Assembly: GCA_030267565.1 (NCBI GenBank)
Contig: BRXU01000002.1
Coordinates: 1,860,001 to 1,924,000, forward strand
Source: Pleodorina starrii
Lineage: Eukaryota > Chlorophyta > Chlorophyceae > Chlamydomonadales > Volvocaceae
Reading direction: 5' to 3'
DNA length: 64,000 nt
Below, piece after piece: positions 10,890 through 22,920 of this stretch (the first letter of the stretch is position 1; the number at the start of each line of letters is the position of its first letter). Position numbers and translations under genes: made by a program. The notes beneath the pieces are model-generated. The model saw nothing but the letters and a program-made list of their open reading frames with translations, had not been told where the DNA came from and ran no database searches.

Positions 10890-13800
10890 TCAAGGCGCCA
10901 GTTCGTCATCACTACCACCACCACCACCACCACCACCACCCAGCTCTGCCGCCGCCGCGTCCGTCGCCGCCGCTGAGAGCCGCATCCCCGCCTGGCCACC
11001 GCCGGACTTCGCCGCGGCGGCCGGTGGAGCCTGCGCGCTGACGCGTCGCGCCGGCAGCGGCGGCGGAAGGTCGCTCTCCTCGTACTCGGACCTGAGGAGA
11101 AGGCACAGGCAGCAGACAGTACGGCAGCAGAAGGCACCGACGGAGGCAGCGGCTGTTGCAGCGGCGGTAGCGCAGTCACAAACACTTGCCGGCGTATGCG
11201 ATGTGCCCCCGACGCCCCGAGTCAGATGCGCGCACGTGAGCCGGTGAAGGGCATCACCGCTTCCTGGGGGATTTGGCCTCTAGGCTCTAGACTGACCCAC
11301 TACTTGCCCGGGTCGCTGGCCTGACACTAACCCACGGGCTGCAACCAGGGATGGCATGTGCCCAGCGAGCCCCAACAAAAGGCCCGAAGCCTTTTTCTTA
11401 CGCTTCAGCCAGAGGCTCCTGCTGGACGCAAGCCACCTCCCCCTCTATTCCTCGCCAAATTGGGTGGTGGAGGCCAACACGGTCCCATCCTTCCCGCTCG
11501 TACGCACCAGTAGTACCGGGTCGGGGGGTGGCGCCGCTGCAAGCTCTCCGCCGGGGGGCAGTACGCCCACAGCGACCGCCACCACGTGTCGGCGTTGGTG
11601 GTGCCGGCCGCGTAGTGGCCGCGGCGGCACAGCTTCAGCAGCTGCAGCTGCAGGACGCCGTCGTCTGTGGTGCAGGGCGCGGTGCGGTGCGGCGCAGCGC
11701 GGCGGCGGGGGGTGCGTCACATCGGTGCCGCGATGCAACAGCGGTGCAGCAGCGCGTCACGGTGGAGGTCAAGGGGACCCATCGTGAATTTAGGGGGTCA
11801 GCGTAGGGCACTTTGCGTGCGGAGACCGGGGAGGAGGTCGCCATCAGAGGCGGAGTCTTAAGCCTCCCGACTCAGGCATCGGTACACATGTTTTTGAGCA
11901 TGCTGTAATGCTGGGATGCTGTAATCGGACACGCCGCTTACCCACAAACCAGGTGCTGTGCTCAGCTTTGATGTTGCCGTACAGTTTTCCGTCCAGCAGC
12001 GGCTGCTCGTCCAAGCCCAGCGCCAGCGCCAGCGACCCGCTCGTCAGCTGCACCCGCAGGCGCGCCGCGGTCGTCCCCTCCGGCACCCGCACGAAGACGT
12101 ACACGTGCGATTGGTTCTGGGTCCACTTGTACCTGCGACAAAGACCCATGGGACGGCGTCCCGCACGCGCTTGAGCAGGCGCTACCCTTCAATCCTGCCC
12201 TCCATGTCGTTACGTGTGCATTGCCTAAGCGACAAGCACCCCCGGCGGCCTTTACACACTCACGAACTCCTGTGTCCTGTTCGGCCCAGACGCCGTTACA
12301 GTGCGGCGGCATGCGGCGTTGTGTGCTGCAGCTCGGCAGCTCGGCACCGTTCCTCGACCCTCCCCGCCCTGCCGCTCAGGTCACCCCAGAGCCCAGACCC
12401 CACTGCCCGTCTGCGCAACTGCAAACCTACCTGCTGCACTCCATGCCCATACCCGGCTCGACGGAGATTGCGGACCAGGCGCGCTCCTGGCGGCTCATCA
12501 GGCGGGCCTGTGCGGGCGACCCGCGGGTTGGTGGTGTTTGGGAGACGCGGGAAGGGACACCACACGGGGCGCCGCTCTCATACCGTAAGCAGGGGCTTTC
12601 ATAGGATCATAGCCATGCGCGCTCGACAGGAGACCTGCCGCAGAGGCGGTGCGGGCGATGCTCACGAGCGGCAGTGCGGGCGGGGGGGGCGCGGTGCGGG
12701 CGTACCTCTTGCCATCCGTACTCAAGTGCGGGCACTGCAAGGTTTGCCAGCCTGTACCGACTGGCTGGCTACCACTTGACACCATACACACACGCTGAAG
12801 CCATGCACACACACGAGGCCCCTGTGTAGTTGTAATGTACGGCAAGTTTCAGGTGCGGTACCACGCTCGCCCGCCCGCCCGCCCGCCCGCCCGCCAGCAT
12901 GCTCACCCTCATAGCCTCCTGCCGCTCCCGCTCCTGGACTCGGAACCTCTCCTCCGGACTGTACTTGGGGCCTACATGAGGGCGATGTGGGTGGTTACAA
13001 GTGGGGGCCGCGTCAGGGCCCTTCGCGGAATGCCTACTACATTGAACCGCCGGAGAGCGGCGGATGGACGGCAAAGCAGCTCGTTCAAGGTTTAACACGC
13101 CTCAAGGGCGCTCGATGGAGAGTCTCTTCTCGATCTTCTGTGTCGGTGGGACGTGCATATTCGTTCTTAACCCGAACCAAGGAAGAGAGGGGAGCTGGTC
13201 GCCAGGGTGCAAGCTACACGGATTACCGTATCGGAGCGGTCCGCCCCCAGGAACCTCGTCGCCTTGCACGCCTGCAATCAGCGCGGTCCCCGGTGTTGAC
13301 GCGTGTCTGTGCCGTACCTTCGGGTTTGGGATCCAGCCTGCCGTACATCGACTGCATCACGTCTTCGCGGCCAGACCCGCTGACCGCACGACCAGCGCGC
13401 TCCAGCCGATCGACCTCGGCTGCGTCCGACCACGGGCGGGCGGGGGTTTACCGTACCGGTATTTGCGTACGGTACCGTAATCGGCGCATCTTGACTTCGT
13501 GAGGCGGTGAGACGGACTGATGCGGCAAGTGGGATGTAGGCCTGCTGCAGCACCCCCGTCCGGCTGCTCGCCTCTCCCAGGCGGACCAGGGACGCACAGC
13601 GCACGGTGAGGTGGAGGGAGAGCGCCGATGCACCCCGGGCTGCGAGCTACCCGTGGGTGCCGGTATCATCACCTCTGCAAGGCCCCGCCCCTCCGGCTTA
13701 CCGTCTCCCAGGATGGCCTGCTTGCCGTGCCGGCGCAGCCACGCAGCGAACCGCGGGTCACCCTCCTCCACAACATCCGCAAAGTCGTTGCGCTTGCAGG

Positions 13801-14494
13801 TCTGCCGGTGGAATGGCCAGTACGCCTGCGGGAAGAGAGGGCCATTACCGCATTACCGGTACCCGCTGTGAGTCGTCATGGCGTCGACATGGGGCTCGCC
13901 AAAGCACCAAGACGAGCACATTCGTGCCCCCGGGCATCGGAAAAGGAACGGAGGCCATGTCTACGCGCATGCAAGAACGATGACCCGTGTCAATCAGGCC
14001 GTGCTGCCGCGCGCTGTGCGGCCGATGTGGGCGTTTCCAACCGAGATGCTGTACGCTGCGTTTGTTGTTGTGAAGTGAGCGTGTCTTTTCAGGCCGGAAC
14101 TGCGGGCCCGGCGCTGCTGTTGAGCCGGATGTTCTCTGCTCCGCCCTGCCGCGCGACGCATACCTTGTGGCAGGCCAGGGAGCAGAACCATTCGGCGCGG
14201 CAGCGGCTGCACCTCAGCAGGTCGTCCGTTGCGCCGCAGTTGGCTGTGGGAAGGAGGGGGACGGGGAGTGACGACTGGGTTGGCGTGGACCACCGTGGAC
14301 AGATCAGTGAAGGTGGTGCGGCAGGGCGAGCGAAAGGGGACCGAGCGCCCAATGCTCATGGTCAGGCGACCGGCGGCCCTTGTCCCTGTCCCTCACAACG
14401 CACACAGGCATCCGTCGCTACACCGCCTGTCGGACCCCTAGGGCGTACCGCACTCCTTTGGCGCCGGCTGTTCTTCCTCGAAGCGGGAAGCCAT
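10890..14494 (-). CDS. MYND zinc finger and CS (p23/NudC-like) domain protein
   Basis: Ten exons, 368 residues: 14494-14449, 14243-14164, 13825-13702, 13419-13318, 12971-12907, 12768-12706, 12507-12431, 12132-11942, 11664-11508, 11091-10890. All splice phases agree. The start is the ATG in GAAACCATGG. Residues 15-52 form a complete MYND finger with pairs C15/C18, C27/C30, C36/C40 and H48/C52. Residues about 186-280 match a CS domain: YKWTQNQSHVYVFVRVPEG, LLDGKLYGNIKAEHSTWFV, NADTWWRSLW. The C-terminus is Gly-rich and acidic, ending GSDDELAP. MYND fingers usually bind Pro-rich peptides and CS domains often act as HSP90 or dynein co-chaperones, so an adaptor or co-chaperone role is inferred. 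The exon at 12768 is the least supported. A convergent neighbour lies to the left. Confidence 0.85.
13450..13480. repeat. Cluster of GTAC-containing words in an intron
   Basis: CCGTAC and GTACGG words recur here within about 30 bases, with overlapping palindromes such as GGTACC. The cluster lies in the intron between the exons at 13825 and 13419 of the MYND-CS gene. Confidence 0.7.
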
Positions 14495-15810
14495 GGTTTC
14501 AGGCCCCGCGGAAGTGAGCGCACGGGGTGCTTGGCCCCCGCCTCAGTCTGGCCGATCAGGAAACTGCTGATCGGGCCGCTCGAGTGCACCCCCCTGGGTT
14601 GGTCTCACGACCCTGAGAGTTGTGATAGTATATGCTAATCGATGTAGCTGGGATGCGCGAAATACTCTGGCGTCTGCGGCTAGTGTCCACTGCCTTCCTG
14701 TGGTTTGACGGGGCGCGGGGCTGCCTGCATAGCTGGGTTATCCTGTGAGCCGGTCTGCTCACTGAGCGCGGCGCAGTCACTATGACCCTGCTCTTCAATG
14801 GAGGAAGCTCACTCAAATGTTGTTTTGCACGTCAGCGTTACGAGGCAGCGCGGGGATGAGAGTGCGATGAGGCCAGGGAGAAAGCTATGCGGGGTGCTTG
14901 CCTCGAGTGCTTTTCCCAGAGTGGCGGGATGGGCGGGGGTTCTTGGAGCGGTCAGACAGAGCACCCAACGACATTGAACAGTTCCAGGCATCGAAGCGCC
15001 ACAGTCTGTTCCGCCTGTACCGGTATCTGAGCTCAATGAGAAGTAATTGTGTCCTTCCCTCTCGCGAAAAATCTGTGAGGTCAGCCGGTGTTGGTTATGC
15101 GTGACCCACCGGATTGCGACAGTCTCACGCACGCATGTGGCCTGCTAGGTTGTCGTATATCTTAATCGTTTGATGCCGCAGTGCACGGCCTGCTGGCATT
15201 CTCTCCGAACGACCCATGGGATGGTCTGAAGCGCACTGCAACCGCAACACACGCCACAAACTGCTGAGGCCCCACGTGATGCCTCCGAAGCGCGACCACG
15301 AGCCAGGCTGATACGAGTGCACGACTCTTCCGGGCGTCACCTTCACCGCGCCGTTACACGAGAGGAGGCACAACTAGACCCCTGCACCGCCGCTAGCTGG
15401 CCCAGAACGAAGGGAGCAGACAGTTCGCTCTTTGCCTGCCGTACCCCTGAGCTTGCCCTAACCCCCAGCATCACATTTTGCAACTTGCCCCCCGCCCCGC
15501 TATTTGGGCGTCGTGTTCAACTGAGCTGATGTCATCAACGTTCCAGAACGAAGTTCATTTGAGGTCAACACGCGCATACCGGATTAAGCCAACGGCGGCT
15601 CCCGGCTGTCAGAGTACGCCGCCCAACGTCAGTCATAACTATACAGGGAGGTTAAACCAGTGCCGGTACTGTACAAGGGCGCTTACGGCGAAGCGCAGTT
15701 CCGGTATACGGCCGCCGCAGCCGCCGCGGACAGCGTCTCTGATGGACGCCATCCATCTGGGGCTGGCGAGGCTGCGGCGGCAGCACCAATTGTTGCAGCG
15801 CAAAGCTGCG
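14495..15810. other. Intergenic: MYND-CS promoter and 3' flank of the next - strand gene
   Basis: No reading frame here has splice-consistent coding features. It should hold the 5' flank of the MYND-CS gene and the 3' UTR of the acidic-protein gene, including its TGTAA signal at 15354-15358. Confidence 0.6.
15354..15358 (-). terminator. TGTAA poly(A) signal, acidic-protein gene
   Basis: TGTAA on the - strand, about 455 bases downstream of the stop codon at 15811. It is the first one found in that direction. Confidence 0.5.
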
Positions 15811-18208
15811 TCAGCGGGTGCGCTGCTTCTTGAGCATGGCCTCGGTGAAGGACTTGACGTGATCCGCCGTCACCACACCGTTGCCCTCGGCAGACACACG
15901 CTCGTGAAGGAAGGACCTGTGGGGTTGGGGCGGAAAGCAGCAACAGTGCGGCCGGGCCAGCAAGGGAAGACCTCAGGTCAAGGCAAGCTGGCACCAAGCG
16001 CGCACCGGCAAGAGCGATGAAGCTCACGTAGCAGCTCTTCCCCCTGGCGGCCGCCCCATAATCTGCCGCCGCGGTTTTGCTTCCCGCTCACATGAGGTTG
16101 TCCGCGAAGTCGCGGAAGCCCGCCGCCACGGCAATCCGTTTGTTAGGCTCTAGGGACTGCAGCGCCTCCTGCTCGACCTCCTCAAGACTCCGGCCCTCAA
16201 GGCCTTGCCTGTGGAGGAGAAGGGCAAAAACGGCAAGGGGCCGCCAAACGGCGAGGGGCGTGACAATCTTGTGCGTGCTTGGGAAACCGGGCCCGGGTCG
16301 CCCCATGCTTGGACTGTGCAAGGAACAGAACACATGCGCAAGTGCGCACGCTGCCTCCCGGCACGGGGCCTCAGGCACGCGTGACGGCAAGGGGCTTTCG
16401 TCAACGGCGCCGATGCTCCGAAGGCCCCTGCCCGAAGCCTGCGCCAACCTTTCAGTGAGAGGTTTCACAGGCAGAGCCGGAGACAGATCATCAATTGGCA
16501 TGCCTGAACAATGGCATGCCTTCATGGGGAAAGATATAAGATACCACAGCGAAGGGACGGAGGGACGGGCGCCTTCATGGGGCGCCGCGCGAAGTAACAG
16601 TGTCGCACTCACTCGCCCAGCTGCTTCAGGTCATCCATCGTCAGCAGTCTCTCGCCGTTCGCCTCCTCCTCCTCAGCGTCGTCGCTACCGCCGTCCTGTG
16701 TTGAGGGCCGCGCCAGAACCAGAGTGAGCTGCACGGCCCTTCGGAAACGGACAATGGCTCAGCGGAACGGCAACCATTGCATCCTCACGCCGTTGTCATC
16801 GTCGGTGCGGCGGCGCCGCAGGCCACGCCGGACCAATTTGTGAGTTTTGACCCCAGGGCTGCTGCGCCAATTGGACGCGGGCGACCGGAAGCGGAACAAG
16901 AATGCATCGCTGGCGCTATCGATGGCCCCTGTCGGCGCGTATTTCCGGCGCATGTCCCGAGTCGTGGCCGAGCTATCGAGCCAGATAATGCGGCGCATCA
17001 CATGGTCTCCGGATCGAGTACAGCAGAAAACGCACATTGTTGGTCGGCGAATCTCAGTTCCCCCACCCCCAGACACCAGTCACCTCGTCACCGTCATCAT
17101 CCCAGGTGTCGCCCTCGCGTCGCCACGTCAGCTCCTCCGTCTGGTCCAGCTGGCGCAGTGTGTCTGTTGCACGCAAAGAGTAAGGTGCAGGGACAGGCAT
17201 CGCCAACGCGTAGAGTACCGCCACTGATTCAAGCTACATCCTGGGAACTGACGTGATGGGCCGCGGTCCCTGTGGCGCTGCGCAGACAGGGTCGCGGTCT
17301 ACAGGTGGTGGGGCCTGAAAAGGTTGCGGGCTTTTCCAGTTCGCCTGTTGAGCGAGGCCACGAGCCGAATGTACCACGGTAAACGCGAACGGCTTACGTT
17401 CGGTAATGAGGACGACGTGGCCGCGCTCCTGCTCAAAATCGTCGTGTGCATCGTACCTGCGACATGGCAGTCATCCACCCATGTTGCAGGTTGGGAGGTC
17501 TACCCAGGATGTCTGCCGAAACAGGGATGCTGGAGAGGATTTGCGCTGTTTGGTTGCTGTGGGTGCGTATGCACCGCCGCGTCATCCCGGCCGCAGTGGC
17601 AGGCCGCAACACACGCCGGTGCAATGCAGGTCGCCTACACCCATAAGCCTACGCCCATACGCGTGACGTTGATGGCGAGTGCAGGCTCTGAGCTGTGTGC
17701 CTTCCCGCATGCGTCGGAGTCCGGGATCAAAGGCTTCCTGGCTCTCCGGGATCAAAGTACTTACAGCAGCTCGTACACTGGCGCCGCGGGCCGCTCAGCG
17801 TCCTGCTGGTCGCTTGGGCCAACGATGCTCGCGCCCCACCACTGCGGGAAACAAACCGCAGGGAGAACTGGCGTGAGTTGACTGGGCTAGCTTGCGCTCT
17901 GCTTCCGGTGAGTCACCCCCAGATACCACACGCACCCGATAGTACGCTTCTCCCTCGTCCGGTTCGACTTGCCATTTCACCTGCAAATTACGTAAATTCC
18001 AGCCCTATCATGGTAGGAGACCACGCCAGTCGGTTGTATTACTGTAAAATCTCACCTCAATGCGTCCACCGATAGCTATGCCAGCCGTGTCGAGCGTAAG
18101 AAATTTACTTTTGTCGTCTTGTGTTGTAGCAGGCTCCTGCTCCGGCTCTGCCTGGGCCACATCCGCCTCCGCAGCAGGATGAGCCCAGGGCAGAGCAGGA
18201 TCGGCCAT
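15811..18208 (-). CDS. Conserved-looking small acidic protein, possible SH3/Tudor-like N-terminal domain
   Basis: Eight exons, 242 residues: 18208-18056, 17980-17927, 17841-17765, 17456-17398, 17163-17084, 16695-16613, 16208-16092, 15916-15811. Every junction keeps phase. Residues 45-115 read as short beta strands: GIAIGGRIEVKWQVEP, AYYRVRVWWGASIVGP, APVYELLYDAHDDFEQE, GHVVLITE. The pattern resembles SH3/Tudor/Agenet barrels, which is a judgement by eye. An Asp/Glu-rich linker follows (residues about 130-160), then a helical part with SLEEVEQEALQSLEPNKR and EGNGVVTADHVKSFTEAML, ending KKQRTR at the stop. I do not recognise the family. The compact intron-rich structure and non-repetitive sequence suggest a real, conserved gene. 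Donor GTATCT at exon 2 is needed for phase and is slightly unusual. Confidence 0.75.
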
Positions 18209-18845
18209 GTTATTGATATTTCCAAAGATGAAATCTAAGAAAGATGAAAGGTAACAGAGCGACCTCACAAGCCCTTAATCAAATTCAAAATCAGCCCCGA
18301 CGTATGTTGCCTATATGGCGAGCGGGTGCCGTAGGTTAAATACTCTTATGAGTTCTGAGAAGCTGGCATAATTGCACAGAAGACCATGTCCTCTTGCTTG
18401 TCATGTTCGTTAACCCGTGTACGGGCACAATCGTGTGCAGTGCATGGCGCGCATGCGATGGACCGCTACACACTGGCACGTGCTCGGCTGGCCCGCGATC
18501 CACAGCGAGTCGCACTCGCACTCGCCCTCGCTGAGTGCACCGCCAATCCAGATCAGCGCCGCACAAATGGCAGTAGAAATGCCCAGCCTGGACGCCCGGC
18601 AGGCCCGACCACATCTGTCCCCCACCGCGTTAATTTGTCAGTTGTGACATAGTTGTGTTCGTCCGAGTCAATAGACCCATGTAATAAGCAGCAGGGAGCA
18701 CTGGTGAGTTTTCGAGTTGGTCCACCAGTGCGAGAGCAGGTGAGAGCCGTAGGAGTATCAGGGTCACGTTTATATTGATCGAGAAATAATTTTATTTTTC
18801 GAGCTTCCGTATGCTGTTCATGGGAAATTATCATTCCATCGCGCA

Positions 18846-18910
18846 GGACTGAGCTGCACTAACGTCTGCATTGTGAGTATCGGACTGAGCTGCACTAACG
18901 TCTGCATTGT
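18846..18910. repeat. 29-bp direct duplication
   Basis: The 29 bases starting GGACTGAGCTGCACTAACG at 18846-18874 recur identically at 18882-18910, with 7 bases between the copies. Confidence 0.95.
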
Positions 18911-19046
18911 CAAGACTGCAGGTCCCACGAGTCTGCTGTCAACATATTCAATGGTTGTGCGTGCTCGAAGGAGTACTGACCCGACAGCTGAATGCACCTC
19001 GTGCGCTGATGCCGCCGGGAGCTCAGGACACGAGGGACTATGGTCC

Positions 19047-19051
19047 TTACA
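19047..19051 (-). terminator. TGTAA poly(A) signal, eIF4A gene
   Basis: TGTAA on the - strand, about 400 bases past the eIF4A stop codon at 19453. Confidence 0.5.
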
Positions 19052-19452
19052 GAGTGCAACGCGGTCAAGTGGGCGGACGTCTGGCCGGTACTACGCAGAC
19101 GGAAACGCAGCGCAAGCAAGGGTATACGCATAAATCCTGCCGCCAAATACCAAACGGCAAAATGTCTCTCCGTATTCGCGCTACCACAGCGCCTTCGCCC
19201 GACGAACCCAGAGAACGCTTGCGCGGGGCGCCGCGGGGCGGCGACGCAAGGCGAGTTCCGGGAGCGCGGGCTTGCAGCACTTGGGCGCGCAGCACGCAGC
19301 AGCAATCGGAGTACGAAGCGCAACCGCACAACAGCTGCAGCGGGGCAGAAGCGCGACCCCGTACACTTCTAGCCTGATGCATCCTGCGGGCTTTGCTTCA
19401 GAGTCCGTGGCTTTAAAGCAAGCGCATCATGTGCCTGGCGACGGCTGGCCCA

Positions 19453-22400
19453 TTAGATGAGGTCGGCCACGTTCGACGGCAGCTCCTCCACAACCGTGTT
19501 GTAGAACCGCTGGATGTCCTGGAGGCTGCGCTCGTCGTCCTGACGAATAATTGGGACAAGGGCGACGATTTAGTACAAATGGCAAAATAGACCATTCACA
19601 GGACGTCCAATTCTGGTGACAGGGCACAGTCCATGTTGAATTTTGTACGCGGTTCAAGGAGCCCCAGACTCAAGCGCTGGCTCGGTGCAGAGCGGATCAC
19701 AATCCCGTCGTTATTCCTTATCCCAGGATAATCGCGAGCGAACCCTACGCAACCGCAGACGTTGCAAGCACAGCAATAAGCGCTCCCTTATGCTTCTGGC
19801 CCGCAGCCCCTTCATCGCCACTGAAATTTCCGCACGCCGCAACCCTTCATAGCAGCATGCTTACCGTACAGCCCATACAAGTCATCACACGCATCCTCCC
19901 GTCCCTCCATCCCTCCATCCCTCCCGTCCCTCCATCCCTCCATCCCGTCCCTCCATCCCTTTATAAAGCTTTCACACCCGTTTCGCTCGGCCACACCTCC
20001 CACCACCCTTGGGTCCCTGCGCCCCCGAACCAACCTTGGTGACGAAGTTGATCGCCACACCCTTGCGGCCGAAGCGGCCCGAGCGGCCGATGCGGTGCAG
20101 GTAGTTCTCCGGCTGCGTGGGCAGGTCGTAGTTGATCACCAGCGACACCTGCTGCACGTCGATGCCGCGGGCCAGCAGGTCCGTCGTGATCAGCACACGC
20201 GACGAGCCGGAGCGGAACTCCCGCATGATCACATCGCGGGTGTTCTGGTCCATGTCGCCGTGCGTGGCCGACACGGTGTGGTCGCGCTCGCGCATCTTGT
20301 CCGTCAGCCAGTCGACCTGAGAAATGAGGGCAGGTAGGGGACGTGCAAGATGAGCAGATATTGATTAATGCGTTTCGCTGGATGGCGGTTGCGATGGAAC
20401 GGCTTCGCGCTGAACGCCTATTCAGGTGCTCGCTTTCAGACTGGCGGTTCTTCTGTGGGATCACGACAGTCAGGTATGGACGGCCGCCAGTAAGAACCAC
20501 GCACCCAGCAGACCGCGTTGCAAATTTCAGCAAGCTCGTCGCCAGACGCCGAACCTCCCCTGCGCTAAAACCGTTCCAAGGCGCGCATACATGGTCACTG
20601 GTGAGTCTCCCATCGCACCTTGCGGCGAGTGTTGGCGAAGATGACCGACTGCGTAATCGCCAGCGTCTCGTACAGGTCGCACAGCGTATCCAGCTTCCAC
20701 TCCTCCTTGTCCACGTTGACGTAGAACTGCTTGATACCCTCCAGGGTGAGCTCATCGCGCTTGACCAGAATGCGCACCTACAAGGCCATCGCCGTGTCGA
20801 TTGTCCTCGCTGCTGCTTGGAGCCCCCGTGTTTACACGCACACCACAGATATCTTAAAACTAGTGAACTTCCACAACAGTGTGCGGGGTGCGCAAACTCT
20901 CACCGGCTTGTTCATGAACTTGCGGGTGATCTCCAGCGCCTCGGGCGGCAGCGTGGCGGAGAACACGCCCACCTAAGTGACGGCAAAAGGGCATATGGTG
21001 GTTGGGTAAGACACTGATGACGCAGAGAGTGGCCCCGAACGCCGCATGAGCATGGATGCTCCCAGGTTCGGCCGGTTTGGCGGCAAGGCGGCCAGGAGAC
21101 GAAATGGCCTGGGCTACACCACTTCCGTGCCCATGAATGGACAGCCATCAACATGGGGCTGCGTTGTACCGAGTAATGCTGCGCCTTCAGCTGCTGCTGG
21201 AGACTTGCGCCACCAAATCCGATATTGCCAGTATGTAAGCTGCATCACCGTGAGACTGCTGCACGCTGGGTGGCCCAATCGCTCCAGCAACGGACCTCCT
21301 GCCACTGCCACTGCTGTCGTGGCTGCTGCGGTTGGCAGCGCTGTCTCCGTCCGGCGCCCAGCCAGCAGCTCTTACTGCTGCCGCTGCTGCCGCCGCCTCG
21401 TGGCTGCGGGACATACCGCGCCGCTCCTCTTCCGCCTCCATTTCGTCCGGCCGCTTTGCTTCAAAAGTTCAATAACCCTTATGCGCCCGTCGTGCAAACA
21501 CTCGGGCACTACCCATCCCACATCGCAAGTAACCCTCGCAACCCTTTTCCAAACCCCTTGCCGCCGTCCATTTCCTATCCACCTGCAGCTTGGGCGGCAG
21601 CAGCTGGAAGATGTCGTAAATCTGGTCCTTGAAGCCGCGCGAGAGCATCTCATCGGCCTCATCCAGCACGAACATCTTGATGTTGTCCGCACGCAGGTAG
21701 CGGCGGCGCAGCATGTCGAAGACGCGGCCGGGGGTGCCCACCACCACCTGGACGCCAGCGCCCAGGATACGGGCATCCTCGCGGACGCTGGTGCCTCCCA
21801 CGCAGGCGTGGCACTTGACCTGCAGGAAGTCGCCCAGGGCGCGCATGACCTTCTCAATCTGCTGCGCCAGCTCACGGGTCGGGGCCAGCACCAGCGCCTG
21901 GCACTCGTTCAGGTTGTAGTCCAGGTTGTTCAGAATGCCGGCGCAGAAGGTGGCCGTCTTGCCCGTGCCCGACTGGGCCTGCTGGATCACGTCCAGGCCC
22001 TTGGTGAAGGGCACGATACCCTTCGACTGAATAGCCGACGGCTTCTCGAAACCTGTGCCCAGGGGCGTCGGGGATTCGAAAGGTGTTGTTTAGTGTGCCG
22101 CAGATAACGGCGCGTGGCCTTCTGCTCCCCGATTTCCCCCAACGACGACCCGATCAGCACCGTGATTTAGGCACCAAGATGAGGGGACATTTCCAGCATG
22201 CGTTGACGAGCGTTTTTCAGGCACGGGTCGAACCACGAGGCGAGCCGTGCCATGTCCGGGACCCCTGCTCCCGCTCCCGCAGCCGCTGGCGGGGCCTCAG
22301 CCCACAAGTGGCAGCAGTCATGTCTGTGCGATGCATCATCCCCTCGTGTCGCAAGCACGGTTGTAAATGGCTGTTTGAAGGTCAATCGCTGTCATCAAGC

Positions 22401-22920
22401 CCCCAAAGCGCGCATGATGCACGACCATCGCAACTAGTCCGGACCTCCTCAAGTTGCCACACATTTGCTGAAAATCCGCCGCATCATGAGTAGTTCAGAA
22501 CATGGCAAGCTGATCAGGACTGCATCGCCCGTCCGCCGGGGCACTCAAGGGCCGAAATTGCGCGCCCACGCTCCCTCCTTTCCAAGTGCCAGGGCTTTCA
22601 GTACTAGCACCAAGTCCAAGACCGCAGTTGGGTTGGGACCCACCGTAGGCGTAGATGCCGCGCAGCAAGTTCTCATGCAGATTCATCTGGTCGAAGCTGT
22701 CAAAGCTCTCCTCCCAGTCCGTGTAGAAGTTATCCGTGTTGTTGGTCAGGCTGCGCGACACAAGGAAACAGCGTTATGGGTGCACTGGTCGGCGGAAGGG
22801 CATCATGGCGTGAACTGGCCGGGGGGCGGCGGCAACTTACAAGGCCTGCATCTTCGTGTCGAAGGCGCGGTCATCGAAACCAGTGCGCTGTTCGCCAGGA
22901 GCCGGAGCAGCAGCAGCCAT
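19453..22920 (-). CDS. eIF4A: Eukaryotic initiation factor 4A, DEAD-box RNA helicase
   Basis: Seven exons, 417 residues: 22920-22841, 22750-22644, 22052-21583, 20972-20904, 20777-20619, 20316-20035, 19539-19453. This ATP-dependent helicase unwinds mRNA 5' leaders as part of the cytoplasmic eIF4F cap complex. Motifs are complete: Q motif FEKPSAIQ (64-71), motif I AQSGTGKT (88-95), [17 protein letters not shown] (193-196), SAT (224-226), and [13 protein letters not shown] (369-381). The C-terminus [12 protein letters not shown] and the total length are typical of eIF4A rather than of other DEAD-box helicases such as eIF4AIII. The residue at the exon 1/2 junction (residue 27, Phe) is the only unsure position. 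The start codon lies in GCAAACATGG. Intron 6 holds a CCTCCAT-type simple repeat. Confidence 0.97.
19895..19962. repeat. CCTCCATCCC-type simple repeat
   Basis: Roughly 68 bases of imperfect tandem TCCCTCCA and TCCCGTCC units in the last eIF4A intron (19540-20034). Confidence 0.9.

Larger units (their letters stand above)
18209..19452. other. Intergenic: 5' flank of the acidic-protein gene and eIF4A 3' UTR
   Basis: No supported gene. It contains a 29-bp direct duplication at 18846-18910 and, at 19047-19051, a - strand TGTAA that probably ends the eIF4A transcript. AT content rises around 18220-18360 and 18760-18840. Confidence 0.6.

Noticed and set aside
10852..11247. + strand Pro/Ala-rich open frame
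   Set aside because: It is antisense to the last exon of the MYND-CS gene, which joins in phase to the preceding exon and ends GSDDELAP.
20343..21017. 224-residue + strand frame
   Set aside because: It is antisense to eIF4A exons and introns.
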